A DNA stretch of 64,000 nucleotides. Source: Saccharopolyspora_C sp047200635 (GTDB lineage: Bacteria > Actinomycetota > Actinomycetes > Mycobacteriales > Pseudonocardiaceae). Location of the stretch: assembly GCF_047200635.1 (NCBI RefSeq), contig NZ_JBJZOI010000017.1, positions 1 through 64,000 on the forward strand. The letters are read 5' to 3'. Below, piece by piece: positions 8,380 through 17,966 of this stretch (within the stretch, counting starts at the first letter, position 1; each line of letters opens with the position of its first letter). The translations under genes were made by a program, and so were the position numbers. The notes under the pieces are model-generated. The model saw only the letters and a list, made by a program, of their open reading frames with translations, ran no database searches and was not told the origin of the DNA.

Positions 8380-9630
8380 TCACCTCCTGCGGAACGCGAT
8401 CGAAGCGACCCACTTGGTGTTGTGCACCCCGGGCAACGCGGGCACGATCACCCGGGCCGGGAAGCCGTGATCCGCGCTCAGGTCCACTCCGTTGACCCGC
8501 AGCGCGAGCAGCGCGTCCGGGTCGAGCACCTGGCCGGCGTGCAGGGTCGCCGCCGCGAACGCGCCCCCGGTTTCCAGGGAGCGCACGTGGGCCGAATCGG
8601 GCTCGGGCACGCCGGCGAGCCGGGCGAGCTCGGCCAGCGGCACCCCGGTCCAGCGCTGGGTGGTCGACCAGCCCTCGACGCAGGCGATCGGCAGGTCCGC
8701 GGTGCGCTGCGGCAGGGCGAGCAGCTGGCCGCGGTCGAGCTCGACCGGATCGGCACCGCCCAGCAGCCGCAGCCGCCAGTCCGGTCCGGTGCTCGCGGCG
8801 GCGACGCCCGCGGCGGCGGCCGTGCGGTTGACCTGGAAACCGTTCGGCCCGGGCCCGTCCCGGTAGCGCGGGGACAGCAGCGCGGTCCGCCGGGCAGGAC
8901 CGTCGATGGTCTGGCCCACCGTGACCAGACCGATCAGCGCCGAACCCCCGGCGATGGTGGCCAGGAGGCCGCGCCTGCTCATCGTGGCAGGCGCGGGCCG
9001 GCGCGGTGCGAGGTCATCGTCCCCGCCCCGGCGGCGCAGCGCCCGCACCGCCGCGGGCAGCTTGAGCGCCACGTGCGCGGCGAAGGATCCGATGAACACC
9101 CACGCTCCCCAGTAGTGCGCGGTGTAGAAGCTGAACGGGAAGGCGTAGTAGTACTGCACGTTCAGCACGCCGGTCACCATCTCGAACACCACGCTGCCCA
9201 CGAGCAGCAGCAACGACAGCCGCTCCAGTGCGCGGGCCGGAGAGGTCACCGGTGGCCAGGCGAACAGCTTCGGGATCACCGACCACAACTTCGCCAGCAC
9301 CACCGGCACCAGCATCAGTCCGAGCAGGACGTGCGTGCCCTGGTTCAGCCGGTACAGCCAGGACGGCCGGGTGGGCCAGTCGAACAGCGGCGGCCGCAGC
9401 CATCCGACCTCCGCGGGCATCGCTTGCCCGAACCGGGGCCCGTAGGCGACGTAGGACAGCAGTCCGGTGCCGACGACGATCGGCAGCGCGACGAGCAGCA
9501 CCATCCCGAGCACGGACGTCAGCCGGGTGCCGCGCAGCGGGCTGCGCCACACCCGGGAGCGCCCGAAACCGGGCGGCCGGAACCGGTCCCAGCTGCTCGC
9601 CCCCTCGTCGGGCCGCCGTCCGAAGTGCAC
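8380..9630 (-). CDS. Cytochrome b561-like / molybdopterin oxidoreductase fusion
   Basis: About 416 residues. The N-terminal half (to about 230) is a membrane domain with four or five helices resembling di-haem cytochrome b subunits. The C-terminal half is a sulfite-oxidase-type molybdopterin domain with the conserved Cys in IACVEGWS (molybdenum ligand) and the HGFPARVIVP and NTKWV blocks near the end. A MSRRGLL segment joins them. This looks like a membrane-anchored YedY/sulfite-oxidase-like reductase; its substrate is unknown. I chose GTG 9630, preceded by a GGGGGG run, since the longer open frame to 9837 runs through the divergent promoter. In many actinobacteria the same neighbours (GT2, DUF2064, methyltransferase, epimerase) sit beside it. 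Confidence 0.78.
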   Translation of the reverse strand: MHFGRRPDEGASSWDRFRPPGFGRSRVWRSPLRGTRLTSVLGMVLLVALPIVVGTGLLSYVAYGPRFGQAMPAEVGWLRPPLFDWPTRPSWLYRLNQGTHVLLGLMLVPVVLAKLWSVIPKLFAWPPVTSPARALERLSLLLLVGSVVFEMVTGVLNVQYYYAFPFSFYTAHYWGAWVFIGSFAAHVALKLPAAVRALRRRGGDDDLAPRRPAPATMSRRGLLATIAGGSALIGLVTVGQTIDGPARRTALLSPRYRDGPGPNGFQVNRTAAAAGVAAASTGPDWRLRLLGGADPVELDRGQLLALPQRTADLPIACVEGWSTTQRWTGVPLAELARLAGVPEPDSAHVRSLETGGAFAAATLHAGQVLDPDALLALRVNGVDLSADHGFPARVIVPALPGVHNTKWVASIAFRRR

Positions 9631-9829
9631 TGCGAACCCCCCACCACGTCGCCCGCGGTGCCCCGCGAGCGGAGCTCTCGTCCGGTCCACCGAAAAAGGT
9701 GGAACCGAGACCAATCCGCCGACCGGGTAGCACCGAATCCCGCGCGGAGAGGCAGTATGCGCAACGAGGAGCCCGGAGCTCCGAACGTAACACGTCCCCC
9801 CGAGGAGGACCGCAGTTGAGGACGGTGCG

Positions 9830-10492
9830 ATGACCACCAGCGTCGATGTGATCCTGCCGTGCCGGGACGAGGAGGCCGCGCTCCCCGGAGTGCTCGCCGG
9901 CCTGCCGGTCGCGCACGGCTACCGAGCGCTCGTGGTGGACAACGGTTCCACCGACGGCACCGCCGAGGTGGCCGCCGCGCACGGTGCGACCGTGATTTCC
10001 GAAGCGCGCCCCGGTTACGGCGCCGCCGTGCACGCCGGTCTGGAGCACTCCGGTGCCGACGTGGTCGTCTTCGTGGACGCCGACGGTTCGATGCGCTTGG
10101 AACAGCTGCCGCGGCTGGTGGACCTGCTGGTGGGTGGCGACGCGGATCTCGTGGTGGGCCGCCGGGTCGCGGCCGAGCGGGGAGCCTTCCCGTGGCACGC
10201 GCGGCTGGGCAACGCCGCGCTCGCCGGGATGCTGCGCAGGCAGGGGCTGCCGGTGCGCGACCTCGCACCGCTGCGAGTGGCCTGGCGTCAACGGTTGCTG
10301 GACCTGGGTGTCACCGATCGCGGTTTCGGCTACCCGCTGGAGTTGTTGGTGCGCGCAGCCCGGTCCGGCTGGCGGGTGCAGGAGGTTCCGGTCGACTACT
10401 ATCCGCGCGCCGCCGGAACGCGCTCCAAGGTGACCGGCTCGGTGCGCGGCACCGCGCGGGCGGTGCGCGACATGGCGCGGGTGCTGCGATGA
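9830..10492 (+). CDS. Family 2 glycosyltransferase (polyprenyl-phosphate type)
   Basis: 220-residue cytosolic GT-A fold transferase like dolichyl-phosphate mannose synthase. The nucleotide-sugar binding region shows DVILPCRDEE at the N-terminus, VVDNGSTDGT, and the metal-binding VDADGS motif. There are no C-terminal membrane helices, so it is probably a soluble or peripheral enzyme making a lipid-linked sugar. First gene of a four-gene plus-strand group; its stop overlaps the next start (ATGA). Divergent from the molybdopterin gene with about 200 bases between. Donor and acceptor are unknown. Confidence 0.85.
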   Translation: MTTSVDVILPCRDEEAALPGVLAGLPVAHGYRALVVDNGSTDGTAEVAAAHGATVISEARPGYGAAVHAGLEHSGADVVVFVDADGSMRLEQLPRLVDLLVGGDADLVVGRRVAAERGAFPWHARLGNAALAGMLRRQGLPVRDLAPLRVAWRQRLLDLGVTDRGFGYPLELLVRAARSGWRVQEVPVDYYPRAAGTRSKVTGSVRGTARAVRDMARVLR

Positions 10493-11169
10493 GCCGCGGT
10501 GTGCTGCTCGTCGTCGCGAAGGCGCCGGTGCCGCGGCGGGCGAAGACCCGGCTCACGCCGCCGGCCTCGGCGGAGCAGGCCGCGTCGATCGCGGCGGCCG
10601 GGTTGCTGGACACCCTGGACGCGGCCGCTGGAACCGGCCTGCCCACGGTGGTCGCCTGGACCGGTGAGACCGCGGCCGCGGCCCGGGTGGAGGAGGTCCG
10701 GGCCGCGCTGGCTCGGGTGCAGGTCGTCGAGCAGCGAGGAGACGGGTTCGCCGAGCGCCTCGTCGCCGCGCACGCGGACACCGGCGCGCTGCATCCGGGC
10801 GAGCCGATCCTGCAGATCGGGATGGACACGCCGCAGCTCACCCCTCGGATCCTCGCCCGGTCCCTGGACAGGCTCGGCGGGGCCGCGCCTCCGGACGCCG
10901 TGCTCGGCGCGGCCGAGGACGGCGGCTGGTGGGCCCTCGGGGTTCTCCGGGCGCGGCACGCGGAGGCGCTGCTGGAGGTCCCGATGTCCACCGCCGAGAC
11001 CGGTGCGCGCACGGTGGAGGCACTGCGCTCCCGCGGACTGCGCGTCGAACCTCTCCCCACGTTGTCCGATGTGGACACCATGGCCGATGCCGCGTCGGTG
11101 GCCGCCACCGTCCCCGCTTCGCGGTTCGCCGCGGCCGTCGCCGCCGTCCCGGTGGAGCGCGGGCGATGA
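10489..11169 (+). CDS. DUF2064 / TIGR04282-type glycosyltransferase
   Basis: About 226 residues. The N-terminus (VLLVVAKAPVPRRAKTRL) is the family's nucleotide-binding signature, related to MobA/GT-A nucleotidyl folds, and GMDTPQLTP and AEDGGWWALG are its other conserved blocks. Members are annotated as putative glycosyltransferases; some lie in arsenosugar loci, but nothing here points to arsenic. Start ATG 10489 overlaps the stop of the GT2 gene and its own stop overlaps the next start, so the three proteins are probably made in fixed ratio. The substrate is unknown. Confidence 0.8.
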   Translation: MSRGVLLVVAKAPVPRRAKTRLTPPASAEQAASIAAAGLLDTLDAAAGTGLPTVVAWTGETAAAARVEEVRAALARVQVVEQRGDGFAERLVAAHADTGALHPGEPILQIGMDTPQLTPRILARSLDRLGGAAPPDAVLGAAEDGGWWALGVLRARHAEALLEVPMSTAETGARTVEALRSRGLRVEPLPTLSDVDTMADAASVAATVPASRFAAAVAAVPVERGR

Positions 11170-11780
11170 CGGCGGCGTTCGACGCGGTGTACGACACCGA
11201 GATCTGCTGGCTGGAGATGGACCACGGCCCGCCCGAACTGCTGCACCCGCGACGGTGGTCGAACGAGCTGGAACCGGCCGACGAGCTGGTCCTGAGCCGA
11301 TGTCGCGGCGCGACGCTGGACGTCGGATGCGGACCGGGACGGATGACGCGCGGGCTGGTGCGGCGCGGCCGCACCGCGCTGGGGGTGGACGTCTCCGCTG
11401 CGGCGGTGTGCCGGACCATGCTGCGCGGCGGGCACGCCTTCCACGGTGATGTGTTCGACCCGCTGCCCGGTGAGGGCGGCTGGCAGCACGTGCTGCTGCT
11501 CGACGGGAACCTCGGCATCGGCGGGGATCCGCGTGCGCTGCTGCGCCGCGCGACGGAGCTGATCACCGACACCGGGAGCGTCCTGGTCGAGGCGCACCCG
11601 CCGGGCGTGGGGCTGTGCGCGGGGCGCGCCCGGCTCCCGGGCGGAACGTGGTTCCCGTGGGCACGGGTCGGCACCGACGTGTTGCACGAGCTCGCGGCGG
11701 CGGCGCGGCTGCGGGTGCGGTGGCACGCCCAGCACGGGCGGCGCAGGGTTGCCGAGCTCGTGCTGGCCGGCGCGGCCTGA
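11166..11780 (+). CDS. SAM-dependent methyltransferase (class I)
   Basis: About 204 residues with a Rossmann methyltransferase core: motif I LDVGCGPGRMTRGLV, then a GVDVS acidic strand and VLLLDGNLGIGGDP where motif II/III is expected. The acceptor domain is short. It sits inside the same overlapped set as the glycosyltransferases (ATGA overlap with the previous gene), so it may methylate a sugar or a lipid-linked intermediate; this is inference. The acceptor cannot be predicted from the sequence. Confidence 0.8.
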   Translation: MTAAFDAVYDTEICWLEMDHGPPELLHPRRWSNELEPADELVLSRCRGATLDVGCGPGRMTRGLVRRGRTALGVDVSAAAVCRTMLRGGHAFHGDVFDPLPGEGGWQHVLLLDGNLGIGGDPRALLRRATELITDTGSVLVEAHPPGVGLCAGRARLPGGTWFPWARVGTDVLHELAAAARLRVRWHAQHGRRRVAELVLAGAA

Positions 11781-11850
11781 GCGCGGTGCCGTGGCCGCGG
11801 GCGGACTTCAGGACCGCCCGGGAACCGAATCGTCGTCGAGAGGATCGAAC

Positions 11851-12894
<1,044 letters not shown>

Positions 12895-13074
12895 TGCCCA
12901 CCGCGCCGGGCGAGCTCCGCCACGCGACTTCGGCCGTCCGCGCCCGAGAGCGGTGAGCAGGCGGACGTCGCGAACGAGCCCGCCGGGCCTTCTCGCGATG
13001 ATCGTCGTCCGAAGTGGACTGTTCGGCGGGCGAGCGTGAGCGTCGGGGCGGAGGCGCCCGGTCGCCCGCCGGAC

Positions 13075-13104
13075 TCCCAGGCTTCTCCCAGGAGACTTCC
13101 CAGG
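13075..13104 (+). promoter_or_regulatory. Three TCCCAGG repeats spaced by one helical turn
   Basis: TCCCAGG occurs at 13075, 13086 and 13098, i.e. with 11- and 12-base phasing, 33-62 bases before the VTC gene start. Direct repeats at 11 bases are the usual operator form of PhoB/OmpR-type regulators. The motif does not match the actinomycete PHO-box consensus as I remember it, so the regulator is open. Confidence 0.4.
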
Positions 13105-13136
13105 AATTCACGAATTGTTCGACTAGTTTTCCGATC

Positions 13137-14060
13137 ATGCTTCTTTCCAGGCGAGGCAACGCGCTGTTCCCTCGGCGCCGAGCCCGCACCAGACCCGACG
13201 AACCACCCCCGGAGCCGGTTCCCGAAATCCGCGAGGCGGGGAGCCGGCTTCGCGCACCGGGCAAGCTGCACGCGTTCAACCGCTACGAGCTGAAGTACCT
13301 GGTCCCGGCGGCGCAGGTGGCCGAGATCCGAGCCGAGATCACCGCTCGCATGGAGGCGGACCACCACTCGGGTCCGCGCGGATACGACGTGTGGAGCCTG
13401 TACTACGACACCGGTCGGCTGCGCTTCTACTACGAGAAGATCGAAGGTTTGAAGTTCCGCCGGAAGCTGCGGATTCGCCGCTACGGCGAGGTTTCCGAGC
13501 ACGCGCCCGTCTCGGTGGAGATCAAGCAGCGGGTGAACCGGGTGACGCAGAAGCGCCGCGTCATGCTGCCCTACTACGTGGCGCGCCAACTGTGCGATCA
13601 CCGGGAGCGGGTCGAGCACCCGGGCGCCGACCAGGTCTTCGTGGACGAGGTCCTGGATCTGATCATCCGGCTGGACCTGCGGCCGATCGCGATGACCGGG
13701 TACCGGCGCGAGGCCTACACGGGTGTCGGTGCCGACCTGGGGCTGCGGGTGACGATGGACCACCGCGTCCGCGGGCGCGACCGCGACTTCGACCTGAACG
13801 CCGAGGCCGAGAACCGCTACATCATCAGCCCGCACCACGCGGTGCTGGAGGTCAAGGCCAACGAACGCGCCCCGTACTGGATCACCGACCTGGCCGCCCG
13901 CCACGGCCTGCAGATCCAGCGGATCTCCAAGTACTGCCAGTCCGTGGAGGCGCACGGACTGGCGCCGCGCTCGATCTTCCACGTGCCCGGCGAGGACGTC
14001 GTCGCCGAATCGTCCCGCCGGCCGGAATCCCCGCAGAAAGAACGTGATTCGCTCTCATGA
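13137..14060 (+). CDS. VTC-domain polyphosphate polymerase
   Basis: 307 residues with the VTC catalytic domain (CYTH-like tunnel fold), which makes polyphosphate from nucleotide triphosphate. Positively charged strands expected to line the tunnel are visible: NRYELKYLV, FRRKLRIRRYG, EIKQRVNRVTQKRR, GYRREAY and VLEVKANERAPYW. A basic, proline-rich N-terminal tail of about 40 residues precedes it. The ATG at 13137 was chosen; no clear Shine-Dalgarno is seen. Its stop overlaps the DUF4956 start. In bacteria VTC, DUF4956 and CotH genes recur together, as here. Polyphosphate synthesis by this protein is inferred from family, not shown. Confidence 0.8.
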   Translation: MLLSRRGNALFPRRRARTRPDEPPPEPVPEIREAGSRLRAPGKLHAFNRYELKYLVPAAQVAEIRAEITARMEADHHSGPRGYDVWSLYYDTGRLRFYYEKIEGLKFRRKLRIRRYGEVSEHAPVSVEIKQRVNRVTQKRRVMLPYYVARQLCDHRERVEHPGADQVFVDEVLDLIIRLDLRPIAMTGYRREAYTGVGADLGLRVTMDHRVRGRDRDFDLNAEAENRYIISPHHAVLEVKANERAPYWITDLAARHGLQIQRISKYCQSVEAHGLAPRSIFHVPGEDVVAESSRRPESPQKERDSLS

Positions 14061-14743
14061 ACCTCGACTTCGGATTCACCGACCTGTCCGGCACGTTCAG
14101 CGTCCTGGACGTGGCGATCGCGCTCCTGCTGGCGTTCGCGTGCAGCCTCGTGGTCGCCTGGACCTACCGCGCCAGCCACCGCAACATCTCCTACAGCCAG
14201 AGCTACGTGCACACCCTGATCATCCTGGGCATGATCATTTCGTTGATCATGCTGGTGGTGGGGTCCAACATCGCCCGCGCCTTCGCGCTGGTCGGCGCCC
14301 TGTCCGTGGTGCGGTTCCGCAACGCCATCAAGGAGACCCGCGACGTCGGGTTCATCTTCCTCGTCATGGGCATCGGCATGGCCTGCGGCACGCGCTTCTA
14401 CACGCTGGCGATCATCGCCACGGTGCTGGTGTGCGGGGTGATCCTGCTGATGCACCGCCTCAACTGGTTCGCGCTGGACGTGCAGCGCCAGGTGGTCAAG
14501 GTGCAGGTCCCGGCGGATGGCGAGGACCGCGGCCCGGCGATCGACGACGTCCTCATCCGCTACACCGACGAGTACGAGCTGATCAGCACCGAGACCGTGC
14601 GCGGCGGCGCCCTGCTGGAGATGGCCTACACCGCCCGGCTGAAGAAGAAGGTCAAGCCCGGCACGGTGATCGAGGCCCTGCGCGAGGTCACCTCCGGGCA
14701 GAAGGCGACCGTGCTGACCGGGTACGACCAGACGGACATGTGA
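14057..14743 (+). CDS. DUF4956 membrane protein
   Basis: 228 residues with about four membrane helices in the first 135 (VAIALLLAFACSLVVAW, LIILGMIISLIMLVVG, VGFIFLVMGIGMACG, IIATVLVCGVILLM), followed by a small cytosolic alpha/beta domain. The family hallmark FALVGALSVVRFRNAIKE, with conserved Arg and Lys after helix two, is intact. It is overlapped by the VTC gene and one base from the CotH gene, so the three form a tight operon. It may anchor or translocate the product of the VTC enzyme; this is inference from the pairing. Confidence 0.8.
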   Translation: MNLDFGFTDLSGTFSVLDVAIALLLAFACSLVVAWTYRASHRNISYSQSYVHTLIILGMIISLIMLVVGSNIARAFALVGALSVVRFRNAIKETRDVGFIFLVMGIGMACGTRFYTLAIIATVLVCGVILLMHRLNWFALDVQRQVVKVQVPADGEDRGPAIDDVLIRYTDEYELISTETVRGGALLEMAYTARLKKKVKPGTVIEALREVTSGQKATVLTGYDQTDM

Positions 14744-14744
14744 C

Positions 14745-16427
14745 ATGACCAGCACTCAGGACGGGCACGTCCCCGAGGCGTCCCCGACGGTCCGGCGCCG
14801 GCTGAAGCAGCGCGTCCCGGTTCGCCTGCGCCACTACTGGAAGATTCCCGCGGCTCTGCTCGCGGTCGTGGCCGCGCTGGTGCTCGTCTTCGGTGACGCC
14901 CGAGTCCGCCCGCTGTTCGTCGCGGAGCCCGTCGTGCACGAGAGCATCTCCCAGGACATCGCCGGTACCGGGAACCTGTTCGACGGCGGGGAGCACAGCA
15001 TCGAGGTGCGGTTCGATCCGGCCGAGTACGCGGACATGATGCGCACCTTCCGCGAGGAGGGCGAGAAGCAGTTCGTCCGGGCCGACATGACGATCGATGG
15101 AACTGCCGTGCGGGACGTGGGGCTGCGCCTCAAGGGAAACTCCACCCTGATGAGCCTGCGCGGGCAGGAACGGATGGGTCCGGGTGCCATGCCCGGTGGA
15201 GGTCCGGGTGCCGGAGGTCTCGCCGGTGGCGGTGCGGTTCCCGGTGCCGATGCTCCTGGTGGCGAGAACACCGCGGCGGAGGACGCCGGAGCTCCCGCCG
15301 ACGGCGCGGGCGATCCCGAGGGCTCCGCCCAGGACACCGCGGCAGGACAAGAGGATCCGGCAGCGCCCGAGCAGCAGAATCCCCGGGGCGGTGGTCCGAT
15401 GGCGTCGCTGTCCGAGGACGAGCCCGAGACGCTCCCGTGGCTCATCAGCTTCGAGGAGTTCGCCGAAGGGCGCGCCTACCAGGGCCACAGCGAGATCACG
15501 CTGCGTCCGGAGGCGGGTGGCACCGCGACCGCGGTCAACGAGGCCCTCGGGCTGGAGCTGACCGCCGCCGCCGGGGAGACGACGCAGGCGCACACGCTCA
15601 CCTCGTTCCGCGTCAACGGCGGCGATGCGGTGCCACGGCTGCTGCTCGACCCGCCCGACGCGGCCTGGGCCGAGCAGCACGGCGACGGCGTGCTGTACAA
15701 GGCGCGGGCAGGCGGGTCCTTCGAGTACCTGGGCGACGACCCCACCGACTACGAGGAGGCGTTCAAGCAGATCAACAGCGAAGGCGGCTACGACCTCCAG
15801 CCGGTGCTGGATCTGCTGGCGTTCGTCGCCGAGGCGGACGACGAGGAGTTCGCCGCGGAGTTGGACGAGCACGTGGACACCGAGTCGTTCGCCCGGTACC
15901 TCGCTCTGCAGAACCTGATCGCCAACGGCGACGCCATGGACGGCCCCGGGAACAACTACTACCTGTGGTACGACACCGCGCGGGGTCGTTTCACCGTGCT
16001 GTCCTGGGACCTCAACCTGTCGTTCACCGGCATGGGGATGGGCCCCGGCCGAGGCGCGCCGGGCCCGGATTCCGCTGGTGGGGCACCCGGCGACACCGGC
16101 GGTGATCGGCCCGAACCACCGGGCGGCGGGATGCCCGGCGGCCGCCCGGACGGTTCCGGTGGCGGATCTCGCGGCAGCAGCGCCCTCAAGGAACGCTTCC
16201 TGGCCGACGAGCACTTCCGCGCCGCCTACGAGCAGGCCTACGCGGACCTCTACCGCGACCTGATCACCAGCGGCACCGCGGCCGGCCTGGTGGACCGGGT
16301 CGCCGCCCGAGCGGAGGGCGCCGGAGACGAAGCCGCCCGCTCCGCCCGCGACGGCCTCGCCCAGCAGATCGCCAGCACCAGCCCGACCCCGCGCGAGGAC
16401 GTCGGCATCGGCGGACCGGGGCGGTAG
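14745..16427 (+). CDS. CotH kinase-family protein
   Basis: 560 residues. One membrane helix (about 30-52) after a basic cytosolic tail places the rest outside the cell. The CotH fold, an atypical secreted protein kinase-like domain, is seen in EVRFDPAEYADMMRTF, LRLKGNSTL, the catalytic-loop-like NLIANGDAMDGPGNNYYLWYD and the SWDLNLSF segment. Two Gly/Pro/Ala-rich low-complexity insertions (about 145-220 and 430-480) interrupt it; their short repeats (GGMPGG-like) may vary among strains. It belongs with the VTC and DUF4956 genes. Whether it is an active kinase, and on what, is unknown. Confidence 0.8.
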   Translation: MTSTQDGHVPEASPTVRRRLKQRVPVRLRHYWKIPAALLAVVAALVLVFGDARVRPLFVAEPVVHESISQDIAGTGNLFDGGEHSIEVRFDPAEYADMMRTFREEGEKQFVRADMTIDGTAVRDVGLRLKGNSTLMSLRGQERMGPGAMPGGGPGAGGLAGGGAVPGADAPGGENTAAEDAGAPADGAGDPEGSAQDTAAGQEDPAAPEQQNPRGGGPMASLSEDEPETLPWLISFEEFAEGRAYQGHSEITLRPEAGGTATAVNEALGLELTAAAGETTQAHTLTSFRVNGGDAVPRLLLDPPDAAWAEQHGDGVLYKARAGGSFEYLGDDPTDYEEAFKQINSEGGYDLQPVLDLLAFVAEADDEEFAAELDEHVDTESFARYLALQNLIANGDAMDGPGNNYYLWYDTARGRFTVLSWDLNLSFTGMGMGPGRGAPGPDSAGGAPGDTGGDRPEPPGGGMPGGRPDGSGGGSRGSSALKERFLADEHFRAAYEQAYADLYRDLITSGTAAGLVDRVAARAEGAGDEAARSARDGLAQQIASTSPTPREDVGIGGPGR

Positions 16428-16435
16428 CCGCACGC

Positions 16436-16475
16436 GCCCGGCCGGGGACCGCGACACCCGCGTCCCCGGCCGGGC
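16436..16475 (+). terminator. Strong terminator after the CotH gene
   Basis: A perfect 14-bp stem (16436-16449 pairs with 16462-16475) with a 12-base loop starts 9 bases after the CotH stop. It separates the VTC operon from the convergent KAS III gene. Confidence 0.75.
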
Positions 16476-16698
16476 CCGCCCTGCGGCGTGCCCGCCGAGG
16501 GGGGCGGGGGCGGCGGTGTCCAGCTCCACCAAGTCGGAACGAGGGGCCCGGTGACGTGCTTGCGCAGCTCGGGCAGCCACCACGGGTCCGGATCGGCCGC
16601 GGCGGGATGGTGCCGACCCCGACCCGGTGGCGCCGCGGCCAGCGAGGCCAGTGCGGCTGCGTGCGCGACGAGCGACGAGCACGCGCTGCGCGGGCCGC
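16476..16698. other. Gap between terminator and KAS III gene
   Basis: No gene is assigned. On the minus strand one frame has high G/C third positions and a Trp-rich stretch (WWLPELRKHVTGP at about 16540-16580), so a small gene or gene remnant downstream of KAS III is possible, but I see no start with a ribosome site. Confidence 0.25.
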
Positions 16699-17673
16699 TC
16701 AGAGGCGCAGCAGGGCTACCGCCACCGACATCCCGCCCCCGAAGGTCACCAGCAACGCGATCGCCCCCGCCTGGGCATCCGAGCAGCGGCGCGCCTGGTC
16801 CAGGGTGATCGCCGACGAGGCCGCCCCGGTGTTCCCGTAGCGCTCGACGGTGGTGTGCAGCCGGGCCGCGGGGAGGCCGAGGTCCTCGACCAGGGCCCGG
16901 ATCAGGTGGCCGTTGGCCTGGTGCGTGATCACGTGGTCGACATCGGCCGGAGCCAGTTCCGCGTCGGCGAGCAGCCGCTCCACCTCGGGCGGCACTCGGC
17001 CGCGCACGAACTCCACCACCGCGCGACCCTCCATGCGGAAGTGGTGCATCCCCGCCGCGATCGTCGCGGCGCTGGTCGGCACCCTGCTGCCCCCCGCCTC
17101 GACTCGCACGACCCCGGCGAGCTCGCCGTAGGAGGACAGCCGCGCCCCGAGGACGCCGCGATCGCCGGGAACAGGTCCGAGCACCGCCGCACCGGCGCCG
17201 TCCCCGAGCAGCACCGCCGTCCGCCGGTCGGCGGGGTCGATGACGCGGGAGTAGACCTCGGCGGCGATCACCAGGGCGAGGCCGCCCTCGGCGACGTGGC
17301 GCCGAGCGAGGTCCAGGGCGAAGACGAACCCGCTGCAGACCGCGTTGAGATCGAACGCCGCCGCCCGAGCCGGTGCGCCGAGGCGGTGCGCGACGACCGC
17401 GGCGGTCGGCGGCTGCGGGGAGTCCGGCGTCGAGGTCGCGACGACCACGAGGGACAACTCCGCGACGTCGGCACCCGCGTCCTCCAGCGCGCGCCGGGCC
17501 GCGGCGACCGCGAGGTCGGAGGTGGCCTCGTCCTCGGCGGCGTAGCGCCGCTCCCGGATGCCGGTCTTGCGCCGGATCCACTCGTCATCGACGCCGGCGA
17601 GCGTTCCCACTTCGGTGTTGCCGACAACTCGTGACGGTACGTGAGAACCCGTTCCCAGTATTCCAACACCCAA
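16699..17673 (-). CDS. Beta-ketoacyl-ACP synthase III (FabH-like)
   Basis: 324-residue KAS III-fold protein with the complete Cys-His-Asn triad: C113 (AVCSGF), H251 (THQANGH) and N281 (YGNTG). Such enzymes condense acyl-CoA with malonyl-ACP, and some cluster-associated relatives instead transfer acyl groups to alcohols or amines. The start is TTG at 17673: a perfect AGGAGA lies 6 bases upstream and the protein then begins MGVGILGTGSHVP as in the family, while the frame continuing upstream is AT-rich non-coding sequence. It is divergent from the peptide operon across a 293-base regulatory gap, so it may supply or transfer an acyl group in that pathway; this is inference. No other fatty-acid genes are nearby. 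Confidence 0.82.
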   Translation of the reverse strand: MGVGILGTGSHVPSRVVGNTEVGTLAGVDDEWIRRKTGIRERRYAAEDEATSDLAVAAARRALEDAGADVAELSLVVVATSTPDSPQPPTAAVVAHRLGAPARAAAFDLNAVCSGFVFALDLARRHVAEGGLALVIAAEVYSRVIDPADRRTAVLLGDGAGAAVLGPVPGDRGVLGARLSSYGELAGVVRVEAGGSRVPTSAATIAAGMHHFRMEGRAVVEFVRGRVPPEVERLLADAELAPADVDHVITHQANGHLIRALVEDLGLPAARLHTTVERYGNTGAASSAITLDQARRCSDAQAGAIALLVTFGGGMSVAVALLRL

Positions 17674-17679
17674 TGGAAA

Positions 17680-17685
17680 TCTCCT
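17680..17685 (-). promoter_or_regulatory. Ribosome site fixing the KAS III TTG start
   Basis: AGGAGA on the minus strand, six bases before TTG 17673. This decides the start against the longer open frame. Confidence 0.8.
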
Positions 17686-17966
17686 AGTTTTGTCGCGAAA
17701 AACACACGTGGTAATTAACTCGCGCAACAACTTCGGGCATTCCAGAAAGAACCCGCGCCGGATAATAGCAGAGCATTTCGGTATATACCACACTGCATCA
17801 GGTTGACTTTTGATTGACCATTCACTATGCCAGCGACCTGCCGATACTCGCTGGCGAGGGATTCCCCCGCGCTTTACTCCGCCAGCAAAAACAGGTTTGC
17901 GCGAGAATTGAATTTCGCTGAATCCTCCCGGGTAGCTCGCGGACTGAAGACGACGAGAGGCGCCTC
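17686..17966. promoter_or_regulatory. AT-rich divergent promoter region
   Basis: Clearly lower GC than everything around it. It holds a perfect 10-bp palindrome GGTATATACC at 17780-17789, a plus-strand TTGACT at 17803-17808 with TATGCC 17 bases further (17826-17831), and a second TTGACC at 17814-17819. These are candidate operator and promoter elements for the peptide operon (plus) and KAS III (minus). No regulator gene lies next to it, so control is probably from elsewhere. Confidence 0.55.

Noticed and set aside
17674..17793. Longer start of the KAS III gene
   Set aside because: The extension is AT-rich promoter sequence, and the TTG at 17673 has a perfect ribosome site and the family's normal N-terminus.
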